Assembly (NCBI RefSeq): GCF_006539945.1
Contig: NZ_BJNZ01000037.1
Coordinates: forward strand, 1-38,749
From: Cellulosimicrobium cellulans
Lineage (GTDB): Bacteria; Actinomycetota; Actinomycetes; Actinomycetales; Cellulomonadaceae
Direction of reading: 5' to 3'
DNA length: 38,749 nt
Positions 14,441 to 23,865 of the stretch are shown here, piece by piece. A program made the position numbers and the translations under genes. The notes below the pieces were generated by a model. The model made no database searches. It worked only from the letters and a program-made list of their open reading frames with translations, and was not told the DNA's origin. Position 1 is the first letter of the stretch; every line of letters begins with the position of its first letter.

Positions 14441-14530
14441 GGTCGCGCCCCGGGGTCACGGGGCGGGCGGGCGACCGGCGCGCGACGGTTCCCCACGGCG
14501 GGGAGCCGGTCCGGTCAGACCCCGCCGTGG
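14441..14530 (-). promoter_or_regulatory. leucine attenuator hairpins upstream of leuA
   Basis: After the Leu codons of the leader peptide, its 3' part (14520-14530) pairs perfectly over 11 bases with 14493-14503. Further down, ggtcgc 14441-14446 pairs with gcgacc 14471-14476, enclosing gccccg 14447-14452 with cggggc 14459-14464, directly before the leuA ribosome site. A ribosome stalled at the Leu codons would block the first stem. Leucine attenuation upstream of actinobacterial leuA has been proposed from comparative work; the exact terminator/antiterminator pairing here is my inference. Confidence 0.65.
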
Positions 14531-14559
14531 CGCCGAAGGAGGAGCGCCGTCCAGGACAT
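14515..14559 (-). CDS. leuA leader peptide
   Basis: A 14-residue peptide, MSWTALLLRRHGGV, ending 86 bases before the leuA start. Three consecutive Leu codons (CTC CTC CTT) are followed by two Arg codons, the layout expected of an attenuation leader that senses charged tRNA-Leu. A -10 hexamer TAGCGT lies seven bases upstream of its ATG, so it may be translated from a leaderless transcript. Confidence 0.7.
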   Translation of the reverse strand: MSWTALLLRRHGGV

Positions 14560-14566
14560 GCCGGGT

Positions 14567-14595
14567 ACGCTAGCGCCCGTCAAGTCCTCAGACAA
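14567..14595 (-). promoter_or_regulatory. leuA promoter
   Basis: On the minus strand, -35 TTGTCT (14590-14595), a 17-base spacer and -10 TAGCGT (14567-14572) lie seven bases before the leader-peptide ATG. The -35 overlaps the palindrome proposed as a GntR operator. Confidence 0.5.
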
Positions 14596-14601
14596 CCTGA
14601 G
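14587..14601. promoter_or_regulatory. palindromic operator between leuA and the GntR gene
   Basis: CTCAG-acaac-CTGAG has perfect 5-base arms and lies 8 bases upstream of the GntR-family start and over the -35 of the leuA promoter. FadR-type regulators commonly bind short palindromes next to their own gene, so autoregulation and possibly control of leuA are plausible; no direct evidence. Confidence 0.45.
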
Positions 14602-14609
14602 AGGTTCCC

Positions 14610-15302
14610 GTGACCGCGCTGCACCGGCGTCCCCTCGCGGACCAGGCGGCCGAGCTCCTGCTCGACCGCGTGCGCTCCGGCGTCTGGCCTCTCGACCACC
14701 GACTGCCAGGCGAGCAGGCGCTCGCGACGGAGCTCGGCGTCGGGCGCTCCACCGTCCGCGAGGCGATCCGCCAGCTCGCGGGGCGCGGCGTGCTCGACAG
14801 CCGGCAGGGGTCGGGCGTCTACGTCGTGTCGACCGACACCGCGGACGACTGGGACGAGGTGCTGCGCCGCGGGGAGATCGTCGACGTGCTCGAGGTGCGC
14901 GCCGCGCTCGAGGCCGAGGCCGCGGGCCTCGCCGCCACGCGCCGGACCCCCGGTGACCTCCGCGCGATGACGACGGCGCTCTCACGTCGAGGGCAGGTCC
15001 CCGCGACGTCGTCGGCCGCCGAGTACGTGGACGCCGACCTCGTCTTCCACCGGGCGGTCGTCGACGCCGCGCACAACGCCGTGCTGGGCGAGCTCTTCGC
15101 GACCTTCGTCCCGCGCCTGCGTCGCGCGATGGTCGCGATGGTCGACCTCGACCGCGCGGGCGAGGCGCACCGGCACGACCAGGACGCGCACCAGGCGATC
15201 CTCGACGCCGTGCGCGACCGCGACGCCGTCCGCGCGTCCGCGGCGGCGCGCGAGCACCTCGCAGCCGTCCACGCGAAGGTCGCCGGGAGAGGGCGACCGT
15301 GA
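14610..15302 (+). CDS. GntR-family regulator, FadR subfamily (FCD domain)
   Basis: A 230-residue DNA-binding protein. Residues 8-75 form the GntR winged helix (LPGEQALATELGVGRSTVREAIRQLAGRGVLDSRQGSGVYV). The rest is an all-helical FCD ligand domain, with the metal/ligand-type residues in DADLVFHRAVVDAAHN and the C-terminal DQDAHQAILDAVRDRD...EHL. The ligand is unknown; FCD proteins usually sense carboxylic or amino acid metabolites. It diverges from leuA, sharing a short control region, and its stop is 26 bases before the quinone oxidoreductase. GTG start at 14610. Confidence 0.88.
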   Translation: MTALHRRPLADQAAELLLDRVRSGVWPLDHRLPGEQALATELGVGRSTVREAIRQLAGRGVLDSRQGSGVYVVSTDTADDWDEVLRRGEIVDVLEVRAALEAEAAGLAATRRTPGDLRAMTTALSRRGQVPATSSAAEYVDADLVFHRAVVDAAHNAVLGELFATFVPRLRRAMVAMVDLDRAGEAHRHDQDAHQAILDAVRDRDAVRASAAAREHLAAVHAKVAGRGRP

Positions 15303-15316
15303 CCGCCGCGCGACCC

Positions 15317-15322
15317 TAGGCT
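15317..15322 (+). promoter_or_regulatory. -10 element of a leaderless promoter for the quinone oxidoreductase gene
   Basis: TAGGCT is followed by ggggcc and then the ATG. The same -10 to start spacing and the same ggggccATG occur at the fur gene, and no ribosome-binding site is present, so a leaderless transcript is likely. Confidence 0.45.
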
Positions 15323-15328
15323 GGGGCC

Positions 15329-16351
15329 ATGCACGCGATCGTGGCCCGCGAGGCGGGCGGTCCCGAGGTCCTGGAGTACACCGAGCTGCCCGACCCGTCG
15401 CCGGGCCCCGGACAGCTCCTCGTCCGGTCCGCGGTCGCGGGCGTGAACTTCATCGACACGTACAAGCGCTCCGGCGTGTACGCGATGGAGTACCCGCACG
15501 TCGTCGGGAGCGAGGGCGCGGGGGTCGTCGCCGAGGTGGGCGAGGGCGTCGAGGGGTTCGCCGTCGGCGACCGCGTCGTGTGGACCGAGGCACCGGGGTC
15601 GTACGCGGACCTCGTCCTCGTGGACGCCGAACAGGCCCTGCACGTGCCGGACGCCGTCTCGCTCGAGGACGCGACCGCCGTCGCGCTCCAGGGCCTCACC
15701 GCGCACTACCTGTGCACGTCGTCGTACCCGGTCCGCCCGGGCGACCGCGTGCTCGTGCACGCGGGCGCGGGCGGCGTCGGGCTGCTCCTGACCCAGATGC
15801 TCGTGGCGCGGGGCGCGCACGTGATCTCGACGGTCTCGACCCCCGAGAAGGCGGAGCTGTCCCGCGGCGCGGGCGCCGAGCACGCGATCCAGTACACCGC
15901 GTTCGCGGACCTCACCGCCGAGCTGCCCGAGGTCGTGCGCGGGCTCACGGGCGGCGAGGGCGTCGCGGCGGTGTACGACTCGGTCGGCAAGGACACGTTC
16001 GACGCGTCGCTCGCGTCGCTGCACCGCCGGGGCACGCTCGTGCTCTACGGAGGGTCGTCGGGGCAGGTCCCGCCGTTCGACCCGCAGCGCCTCAACGCGG
16101 GCGGGTCGCTCTTCCTCACGCGGCCCAAGCTCGCCGACCACACGGCGACCCGCGCGGAGCTCGTCGAGCGCGCGACGGAGGTGCTCGGGGCGGTCGCGGG
16201 CGGCACGCTGCACGTCCGCGTCGGTGCCACGTTCCCGCTCGCGGAGGCCGCCGACGCGCACCGGGCGCTGGAGGGTCGCGCGACCACGGGCAAGGTCCTC
16301 CTCCACCCCGAGGGCGCCGTGGACGCCCCGTCGGCCACGGGCACCGCGTGA
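15329..16351 (+). CDS. NADPH:quinone oxidoreductase (zeta-crystallin type)
   Basis: Medium-chain dehydrogenase/reductase without structural zinc, predicted to reduce quinones with NADPH in the cytoplasm. The 340-residue protein begins with the GroES-like domain (AVAGVNFIDTYKRSGVY, 35-51) and has the nucleotide motif HAGAGGVG (144-151), the signature of the zeta-crystallin class. The terminal segment EAADAHRALEGRATTGKVLL is typical of Qor. It is first in a two-gene unit with the small membrane protein that follows. Single-electron or two-electron chemistry cannot be told from sequence. Confidence 0.88.
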   Translation: MHAIVAREAGGPEVLEYTELPDPSPGPGQLLVRSAVAGVNFIDTYKRSGVYAMEYPHVVGSEGAGVVAEVGEGVEGFAVGDRVVWTEAPGSYADLVLVDAEQALHVPDAVSLEDATAVALQGLTAHYLCTSSYPVRPGDRVLVHAGAGGVGLLLTQMLVARGAHVISTVSTPEKAELSRGAGAEHAIQYTAFADLTAELPEVVRGLTGGEGVAAVYDSVGKDTFDASLASLHRRGTLVLYGGSSGQVPPFDPQRLNAGGSLFLTRPKLADHTATRAELVERATEVLGAVAGGTLHVRVGATFPLAEAADAHRALEGRATTGKVLLHPEGAVDAPSATGTA

Positions 16352-16620
16352 GCTGGGACTGGGTCCCGCCCCGGCCGGGCGAGGAGGACGGGTCCGACGG
16401 CGGCCCCTCCCCCGCCCTGCGCCGCACCGTGACCGTCCTCGCCGTCCTGCTCACCGCGGCGTTCGCCGTCTACTGGGTGACCGTCGGGGTGCGTCAGCAG
16501 GCGGACGCGTGCGTCGCCGACCGCCCCGCGGGCGTCGCGGCGCAGGACGTCGTCGCGACGTGGCGGTGGTGGCCCCCCGGCTACGACTGCGCCGTCGCGC
16601 AGCCGACGACGCGCGCCTGA
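16348..16620 (+). CDS. small single-span membrane protein, unknown
   Basis: A 90-residue protein starting at a GTG that shares GTGA with the qor-type gene stop, so it is probably translationally coupled. Residues 1-23 are polar and acidic, residues 27-47 (TVTVLAVLLTAAFAVYWVTVG) are one membrane segment, and the remainder is a short exported domain with two Cys (in DACVAD and YDCAVA) that could form a disulphide, and a WRWWPPGYDC motif. I do not recognise the family. Confidence 0.65.
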   Translation: MSWDWVPPRPGEEDGSDGGPSPALRRTVTVLAVLLTAAFAVYWVTVGVRQQADACVADRPAGVAAQDVVATWRWWPPGYDCAVAQPTTRA

Positions 16621-16640
16621 GACGCCCGGGCCGGGTGGGA

Positions 16641-17606
16641 TCAGGCCGGCGCGACGGGCGCCACGGCGTGCAGGTGGTCGACCGGGCCACGGCCCGTCCC
16701 GACCCGCAGCGCGGCACCGGCACGCAGCGCTCCCGTGAGCCACTCCTTGGCGTCGCGCGCGGCCTCCTCCCAGCCCTCGCGCTGGGGGCGCAGGGCCGCG
16801 AGCGCCGCGGAGAGCGAGCACCCCGTGCCGTGGGTGTGCGGCGTGTCCACGCGCGCGGCCTCGAAGGTCGTGATCCCGGCCGCGGCGTCCGGGACGGGGG
16901 CGGGCGCGACGAGCGCGTCGGGTGACGTCGCACCGGTGAGGTGCCCGCCCTTGAGCAGGACGACGGTGCCGCTCGCCGCCGCGTACGTCGCGGCCTGGGC
17001 CAGCGCCTCGTCCCAGGTCGTCGCGACGTCGCGGCCCGCGAGGACGGCGAGCTCGGGCAGGTTGGGCGTCACGACGTCGGCCCGCGTCGCGAGGTCGCGC
17101 ACGGCCCGCTCCGCACCGGCGTCGAGCAGGCGGTGCCCCGACGTCGCGACCATGACGGGGTCGAGGACCACCCAGGGCCGCGGGACCCCGGCGTCGGACC
17201 GGGCCGCGACGAGCGCGTCGAGCCACGCCCCGATCTCCCGCGCGTTCGGCTCGTCGGCGACCATGCCGATCTTCACCGCGTCGATCTCGACGTCGTCGGA
17301 CACCGCGTCGAGCTGCTCGCGCAGGAACGCGGGCCCGGGGACGTGCACGGACCGCACGCCGTGCGTGTTCTGCGCGACGAGCGCCGTCGTGACGGCCATG
17401 CCGAAGGCGCCGTGCGCGGCGAAGGACTTGAGGTCCGCCTGGATGCCCGCGCCCCCGGTCGGGTCGGTCCCGGCGATCGAGAGGACGCGCGGACGTGAGG
17501 GCCGGGCGGCCGGGTCGGCGTCCGGACCGGGCGTCCGGTCGACCACGGGCCGACGGGCGCTGTCGCGCCGGGGTGCGGGGTCGTGCTGGGGCAGGGCGAG
17601 CGTCAT
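16641..17606 (-). CDS. thiD: hydroxymethylpyrimidine/phosphomethylpyrimidine kinase
   Basis: Two successive phosphorylations of the pyrimidine moiety of thiamine. The 321-residue ribokinase-fold protein has [18 protein letters not shown] (43-60), the DPVMVATSG strand-turn (149-157), PNLPE (181-185) and the anion-hole/catalytic motif [10 protein letters not shown] (259-268, Cys 263). About 38 N-terminal residues (Pro/Arg-rich) precede the conserved core and are unusual for ThiD. Expression should be set by the TPP riboswitch immediately upstream, which contains its ribosome-binding site. Confidence 0.93.
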   Translation of the reverse strand: MTLALPQHDPAPRRDSARRPVVDRTPGPDADPAARPSRPRVLSIAGTDPTGGAGIQADLKSFAAHGAFGMAVTTALVAQNTHGVRSVHVPGPAFLREQLDAVSDDVEIDAVKIGMVADEPNAREIGAWLDALVAARSDAGVPRPWVVLDPVMVATSGHRLLDAGAERAVRDLATRADVVTPNLPELAVLAGRDVATTWDEALAQAATYAAASGTVVLLKGGHLTGATSPDALVAPAPVPDAAAGITTFEAARVDTPHTHGTGCSLSAALAALRPQREGWEEAARDAKEWLTGALRAGAALRVGTGRGPVDHLHAVAPVAPA

Positions 17607-17610
17607 CGCC

Positions 17611-17690
17611 GGACATCCCTTCGCTGGTACGAGCCAGAGCAGGTTCGACGGGTCTCATCTCAGCCCCTCGTCGGGGCACCCCGTGTCGCT
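17611..17690 (-). promoter_or_regulatory. TPP riboswitch (THI element)
   Basis: Minus strand shows the conserved blocks in order: ACGGGGTGCC, GGGCTGAGAT, ACCCGTCGAACCTG, a variable P4-P5 helix, and AGCGAAGGGATGTCC. The P1 stem is closed by GACA with TGTC. The last block carries GAAGGGA (17616-17622) nine bases before the thiD ATG, so thiamine pyrophosphate binding would hide the ribosome site in P1 and repress translation. There is no terminator between it and thiD. Confidence 0.93.
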
Positions 17691-17774
17691 CGTCATGCTA
17701 CGTCCTGCGCGCCGGACACCCGCGCCCGGTCTCGCGCCGCCGTCCTGCGTGCGCGACCCGTCCCGAGGGACGCC

Positions 17775-18070
17775 TCAGGCCCGGTGGATCGCCTCGCCCG
17801 CGATCTCGAGGCCGATCTTCTTGCCCGGGGCTGTACGCGCTCCTGCGCGAGCTCGGCGCGCTCGGGCGAGCGGTTCCGCGGCCGCGCCCACGCGAGGATC
17901 TGGTCCTGCTGCTCGCCCTGCCAGTCGATCGAGGTGCTGCGGAACTCGATCGTCGGGTAGGCGTCGACGTCGAGGAAGTCGGGGCTGCGCAGGTGCGCGT
18001 CGCGCTCCTCGTGGTGGGTCGTGAGGCTCGCCGTCTCGATGGTCGCCGACACGGCCGACGCGATCGCATC
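17775..18070 (-). pseudogene. decayed YceI-family gene
   Basis: Positions 18058-17921 encode a stretch closely matching the YceI lipid-binding family core: [20 protein letters not shown] followed by [19 protein letters not shown]. No YceI N-terminal strand or plausible start precedes it. The middle of the domain (DPWG...RKDFG region) is missing, and the C-terminal strand [16 protein letters not shown] with its stop (17775-17777) is in a different frame. The gene therefore looks broken by truncation, internal deletion and frameshift. The rest of the gap between thiD and the SDR gene (17691-18205) holds only this remnant and a terminator. Confidence 0.65.
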
Positions 18071-18140
18071 CCCGATGGATGAGTGAAGTCTTTCAACCAG
18101 ATGGCGGGTGATCTCGCCCTCGGCGCCGTCCGGGCACACG

Positions 18141-18172
18141 AGCGCCGCCCGACCGTGCGGTCGGGCGGCGCT
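18141..18172 (-). terminator. terminator of the pheST-SDR unit
   Basis: A perfect 14-bp stem (18141-18154 with 18159-18172, agcgccgcccgacc) around the loop gtgc begins 34 bases past the SDR stop codon. Confidence 0.75.
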
Positions 18173-18205
18173 GCGGGTCCGGGACGCGGCGAGGGCCGCG
18201 CGGTG

Positions 18206-19096
18206 TCAGCGACGCGGGAGCTCTCCCGGCATCGGGTCGTCCGCGCCCCAGCGCGTCACGCGCAGCCGGCGCGCGTCGAGGCCCGGCAGCGAGTCCCCGC
18301 GGCGCGCGGCCTCGTCCGCCGCCGCCCGCAGCGACTCCGGCGAGTCGTGCGTCACCCGGACGAACGCGCCCGAGAACGCGTCGAGCTCGCCCCGCGCGAT
18401 CGCGACGACCATCTCGACCGTGCGCTCGACCGGCGTCCACTCGGTGCGGCCCTCGTGCATGGCCATCGACGCGGTCATGTCGGTCTGCACCACGCCCGGC
18501 GCGACCTCGAAGGTCCGCAGCCCGCGCGCGTTGCCGGATCGGTGGAGGTTCGCCCCCAGCCGCAGGAGCGCCGTCTTGCTCGCGTTGTACGCGCTCGCGC
18601 CGTCCATGTCGTGCGAGCCCGCGCCGCTGTTGAGGTCGACGACGCGGCCCCCGCCGCGCGCCAGCATCCCCGGCACCACGGCGCGCGCGAGGAGGAACGG
18701 GCCGCGCACGTTGGTCTCGACGATCGCCCACCACTCGTCGGGGTCGGCCTCCCAGAGCGGCACCTCGGCGTCGACGCGACCCGCGTTGTTGACGAGGAGG
18801 TCGACGCCCCCGAGCGCCGACTCCGCCTCGGCGACGGCGGCCGCGACGGCCTCGGCGTCGGTGACGTCCGCCGTCACGACGACCGCACGCCCGGCACCGC
18901 TCCCGTCGAGCGCCGCGATCTCCCCGGCCACGCCCGCGAGCCGGTCGGCGTCGCGCGCGAGGAGCGCGACGTCGAGGCCGGCCGCGGCGAGACCGACGGC
19001 GATCGCGCGGCCGATGCCGCGCGACGCCCCGGTGACGAGCGCCGTGCGGGCGGGAGCGACGTCCATCGCGCCGCCCGCACCGGCCTCCGCGCTCAC
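18206..19096 (-). CDS. short-chain dehydrogenase/reductase
   Basis: Classical SDR oxidoreductase of 296 residues. The cofactor motif TGASRGIG is at 22-29, NNAG at 103-106, and the catalytic Ser157, Tyr170 and Lys174 (SAYNASK) are all present. An Arg following the second strand (LLARDADRL) suggests NADP(H). The substrate is unknown. The GTG at 19094-19096 shares GTGA with the pheT stop and has GGAG eight bases upstream; an ATG 10 codons later (19066) is the alternative. It is co-transcribed with pheST without an obvious functional link. Confidence 0.88.
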   Translation of the reverse strand: MSAEAGAGGAMDVAPARTALVTGASRGIGRAIAVGLAAAGLDVALLARDADRLAGVAGEIAALDGSGAGRAVVVTADVTDAEAVAAAVAEAESALGGVDLLVNNAGRVDAEVPLWEADPDEWWAIVETNVRGPFLLARAVVPGMLARGGGRVVDLNSGAGSHDMDGASAYNASKTALLRLGANLHRSGNARGLRTFEVAPGVVQTDMTASMAMHEGRTEWTPVERTVEMVVAIARGELDAFSGAFVRVTHDSPESLRAAADEAARRGDSLPGLDARRLRVTRWGADDPMPGELPRR

Positions 19097-21713
19097 GCCC
19101 GCAGCTCCGCGCCGACGCGCTCGCGTGCCACCGTCACGGCGCCCTCGCGGACGCGCGCCACGTCGTCCGCGGTCAGCGTGCGGTCCGCTGCGCGCAGCCG
19201 CAGCGAGAACGCGAGCGACTTGCGCCCGGCGCCGACCTGCTCGCCCGTGAAGACGTCGAACAGCGCGACCTCCTCGACCAGGTCGCCCGCGCCGTCGACG
19301 ATCGCGTCGCGCAGCGCCTGCGCGGTCACGTCGGCGTCCACGACGAAGGCGAGGTCCTCCTTGGCCGCCGGGAAGCCCGAGACCGGCGTCGCCTGCACGG
19401 GCTCCTCGGACGAGCCGGCGACGAGCGCCGACAGGTCGACCTCGAACGCCACCGTGCGCGCCGGGAGGCCGAGGTTCTCCAGCACCTTGGGGTGCAGCTC
19501 CCCCGCGTGCCCGACGACGGTCCCGTCCGCGAGCTCGAGGCGCGCGCAGCGTCCCGGGTGGAACGGCGCGCGGGCCGTGTCGGCCACGACGCGCACGTCC
19601 GTGCCGACCCGGAGCCCGACGCGCTCGGCGACCAGGCGGGCCGCGCCGAGCGCGTCCGTCCAGTCGGCCGCGCGGCCCGGGCCCCACCAGCCGGCACGCT
19701 CACGGCGCCCGACGAGGACGCCGGCGACGTGGCGCGGCTGCGCCGGGAGCGCCGCGTCGATCGCCGCGAGGTCCTCGTCGCTCGGCCGCACGCCGCCCGG
19801 CAGCGCGGGCGCGGCGGGCGCACCCGAGCGCGGGTGCGTGACGAGACCCACCTCGAACAGCGCGACGTCGGTCAGCCCGCGCCCGACGTTGCGGCGCGCC
19901 GTCTCGAGCAGCGTGCTCAGGAGGTCGGTCCGCATCAGCGGCCGGTCGTCGGCGAGCGGGTTGAGCAGGCGCAGCGCGCGACGGCGGGCGTCGTCCGCGG
20001 GCAGGCGCAGCGCGTCGAGCTCCGCGGTACCGACGAACGGGTAGCTCAGCGTCTCCACGAAGCCGTCCTCGGCGAGCGCCCGGGCGACCGAGCGGCGCAC
20101 GCGCTGCTCGCGCGTGAGCCCCCGACCGCCGGGAGCGGCGGGAAGCAGGGACGGGATCTCGTCGTAGCCGACGAGGCGCGCGACCTCCTCCACGAGCTCG
20201 GCCGGCTCCGTGAGGTCGGGGCGCCAGGACGGCGGGGTGACCACGAGCACGCCCGTGGCCTCCGCGTCGACCGCGTCGACCGTGCAGCCGATCGCCCCGA
20301 GCGTGCCGACGACCTGCTCGAGCGTGTACGGCACGCCGACGAGGCGCGCGGCCTCGCCCACCGGGAGACGGATCGCGGCGGGCGGGGCGACGCGGTCGAG
20401 GTCGCTCACGGCCGGGTCGGCGGTGCCGCCGCCGAGCTCGACGAGCAGGTCGACGACGCGCTGCGCCGCGACCGCGGGCAGCAGCGGGTCGACCCCGCGC
20501 TCGAACCGCTTGGCGGCCTCGCTCGACAGCTTGTGGCGGCGCGACGTGCGCGCGACCGTCACCGGGTCGAAGTGCGCGGCCTCGACGAGCACGGCCGTCG
20601 TCGTCGGACCGACCTCCGACGAGGCACCGCCCATCACACCGGCGAGCCCGAGCACGCGCGCGCCGCGCGCGCCGTCCGGGCTGTCCGTGATGAGCAGGTC
20701 CTCGGGGTCGAGCGCCCGGTCGACGTCGTCGAGCGTCGTGAGGCGCTCCCCCGCCGCCGCGCGACGCACGACGATCGGCGCCGCGACCTGCTCGAGGTCG
20801 TACGCGTGCAGGGGCTGGCCCAGGTCGAGCATGACGTAGTTCGTCACGTCGACCGCGAGCGAGATCGGCCGCATGCCCGACGCCGTGAGGCGGCGCTGCA
20901 TCCACGCGGGCGTCGGCGCCGCGGGGTCGATCCCGCGCACGACGCGCGTGACGAACCGGTCGCACCCGACGACGCCGTGGACCGGCGCCGCGTCGTCCAC
21001 CTCGACGGGGAACCCGTCGGACGTCGCGGCGGGCGGGGGCGTGGCCAGCGAGCCCGGCAGGCCGGGGTCCGTGAAGCGCGCGCCCGTCGAGTGCGAGAAC
21101 TCGCGCGCGACGCCGCGGTAGGAGAACGCGTACCCGCGATCGGGCGTCACGTTGATCTCGAGCACCTCGTCGCCGAGCCCGAGCAGCGCGATCGCGTCCT
21201 GCCCGGGGGTCAGGTCCTCGGCCGCGTACCCGAGCCGCGGCAGCACGATGATGCCGTCGTGGTCCTCGCCGAGCCCGAGCTCGCGCTGCGAGCAGATCAT
21301 GCCGTCGGACACGTGCCCGTAGGTCTTGCGGCTCGCGATGGGGAACGGCCCGGGCAGGACGGAGCCCGGCAGCGCGACGACGACGAGGTCGCCCGGCGCG
21401 AAGTTGTGCGCGCCGCACACGATGCCGCGGGCACCGCCCGCGGGCACGTCCGCGGGGTCGACGCCCTGGATCTCGGCGACGTTGTGCTCCGGGCCGACGT
21501 CGACCAGGCACCAGTTGATCGTCTTGCCGTTCTTCTGCGGCTCGGGGGTCATCTCCAGGACGCGCCCGACGACGAGGGGACCCGTCACGGCCGCGCCGTG
21601 GATCGCCTCCTCCTCGAGGCCGACCCGGACGAGGTCGGCGGCGAGCCGCTCGGCGGTGAGCCCCTCAGGCAGCTCGACGTGGTCGCCCAGCCAGTCGATG
21701 GCGACGTAGGGCA

Positions 21714-21714
<1 letters not shown>
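19093..21714 (-). CDS. pheT: phenylalanyl-tRNA synthetase beta subunit
   Basis: Forms the (alpha-beta)2 enzyme with PheS. The 873-residue chain has an N-terminal OB-fold tRNA-binding domain (about 40-155, with VVGRVLEMTPEPQKNGKTINW), a B3/B4 editing domain (about 215-390, GVVGCDRFVTRVVRGIDP), a B5 DNA-binding-like domain (about 415-490), the inactive synthetase-like core and a C-terminal ferredoxin-fold anticodon-binding domain (last ~95 residues, SGFPAAKEDLAFVVD...LRLRAADRTLT). The ATG and the pheS stop share one base. Confidence 0.96.
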
Positions 21715-22982
<1,268 letters not shown>

Positions 22983-22984
22983 TC

Positions 22985-22990
22985 ATTCTA
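22985..22990 (-). promoter_or_regulatory. probable pheST -10 element
   Basis: Minus-strand TAGAAT stands alone in GC-rich sequence about 144 bases upstream of the pheS start. No convincing -35 is seen. The leader between it and pheS (22842-22984) contains gcgcgcgcgg-type inverted repeats but no Phe-rich leader peptide. Confidence 0.4.
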
Positions 22991-23042
22991 GGGCGCCCGT
23001 CCCGGCCCGGTCCGTCCCGCCACGGGCGGGAGGTGTGCACGC

Positions 23043-23099
23043 GTCAGTCGCGCGGGCCCGTGACGGGCCCGGGAAATCGACGACCACCGTGCATGCTCA
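23043..23099 (-). CDS. possible 18-residue small protein upstream of pheST
   Basis: MSMHGGRRFPGPVTGPRD is preceded by GAGGA eight bases before its ATG, a good ribosome site, and could also follow a weak -10 (GAGGAT). It contains a TTT codon, rare in this genome. A perfect 9-base-arm hairpin (23052-23070) lies inside its 3' half. One Phe codon is too few for a convincing attenuator. Low confidence. Confidence 0.25.
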
Positions 23100-23130
23100 T
23101 GGCCGCCATCCTCGCACAGCCGTCGTGGGG

Positions 23131-23150
23131 GCGCGGGCCGGTGCCCGCGC
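23131..23150 (-). terminator. terminator of the RNA ligase gene
   Basis: gcgcgggc and gcccgcgc pair perfectly around a 4-base loop, 52 bases past the stop codon of the 2'-5' RNA ligase gene. Confidence 0.5.
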
Positions 23151-23202
23151 GGGGCGGGGTGCTCTCGCAGCGGCTCTCGTCGTCCTCCCGACGCCGCGGT
23201 CG

Positions 23203-23865
23203 TCAGCCGCGCACGGGCGTCCCGGCCAGCGGGAAGGTCTCGACCGTGCGGTACACCCGCCGGCCCGACGTGTCGCCGGACGTGGACTCGAGCAGCAGGA
23301 GCTCGTGCGCGGTCCAGTCGGGGCCTGCGTAGACGGACAGCGCCGCGGCCGGACCGGCGAGCGGGTCGCCGGCGGTGACGCCGGCGCCCCCTCCTCCGGG
23401 ACGGCGTCCGACGGAGCGCGCGCGACGTCGCGCCTGCCGGGCCCCGGCGGCGGCGCGCGCCACGGTGAGGTGGGCACGTTGCCGCGGCCGGCGGTCCACG
23501 CGGACGCCGACGTCCCCGGCCGCCTCGGCGACGGCCGCGCTGAGGTCGCGGAGCACGTCCGCGTCCGCGCCCCCGACGCCGGCCCACAGCACGCGCCGGT
23601 CGAACACGCCGGCACCGCGCAGGCGCAGTGACAGCGGCGAGACCTCGCGCGCGACCGGGGCGAGCGCGGCGGCGAGGTCGGGGAGCGACCCGTCCGGCAC
23701 GTTCCCGAAGAACGAGACCGTGACGTGCCACAGCTCCGGCGGGGTCCACCGCACGAGCGGTGCGCCGTCGGGCCGGCGCGCCTCCTGGGCGTGCGCGCCC
23801 GAGAGCGCGAGCGCGAGATGGTCGAGCGCGGGGGCGCTCGGGCGGAGCGCGGCGAACAGGCTCAC
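23203..23865 (-). CDS. thpR: RNA 2',3'-cyclic phosphodiesterase / 2'-5' RNA ligase (LigT family)
   Basis: A 220-residue 2H phosphoesterase. The two HxT catalytic motifs are HVT in LWHVTVSFFG and HLT in RAHLTVARAA. It begins with FAALRP, the usual N-terminal strand. Family members hydrolyse 2',3'-cyclic phosphates and can join or cut 2'-5' links; the in vivo target is unknown. A Gly/Arg-rich insertion (RQARRRARSVGRRPGGGG) follows the second motif. The GTG start shares GTGA with the upstream methyltransferase stop, linking two RNA-modifying enzymes. Confidence 0.85.
   Translation of the reverse strand: MSLFAALRPSAPALDHLALALSGAHAQEARRPDGAPLVRWTPPELWHVTVSFFGNVPDGSLPDLAAALAPVAREVSPLSLRLRGAGVFDRRVLWAGVGGADADVLRDLSAAVAEAAGDVGVRVDRRPRQRAHLTVARAAAGARQARRRARSVGRRPGGGGAGVTAGDPLAGPAAALSVYAGPDWTAHELLLLESTSGDTSGRRVYRTVETFPLAGTPVRG

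Noticed and set aside
17640-17660. tRNA T-arm-like sequence (ggttcga)
   Set aside because: It is part of the TPP riboswitch; no acceptor stem or anticodon arm can be formed around it.
18083-20044. 653-codon plus-strand frame opposite the SDR gene and pheT
   Set aside because: It is antisense to strongly supported genes and rich in Arg/Ser/Ala with no family match.
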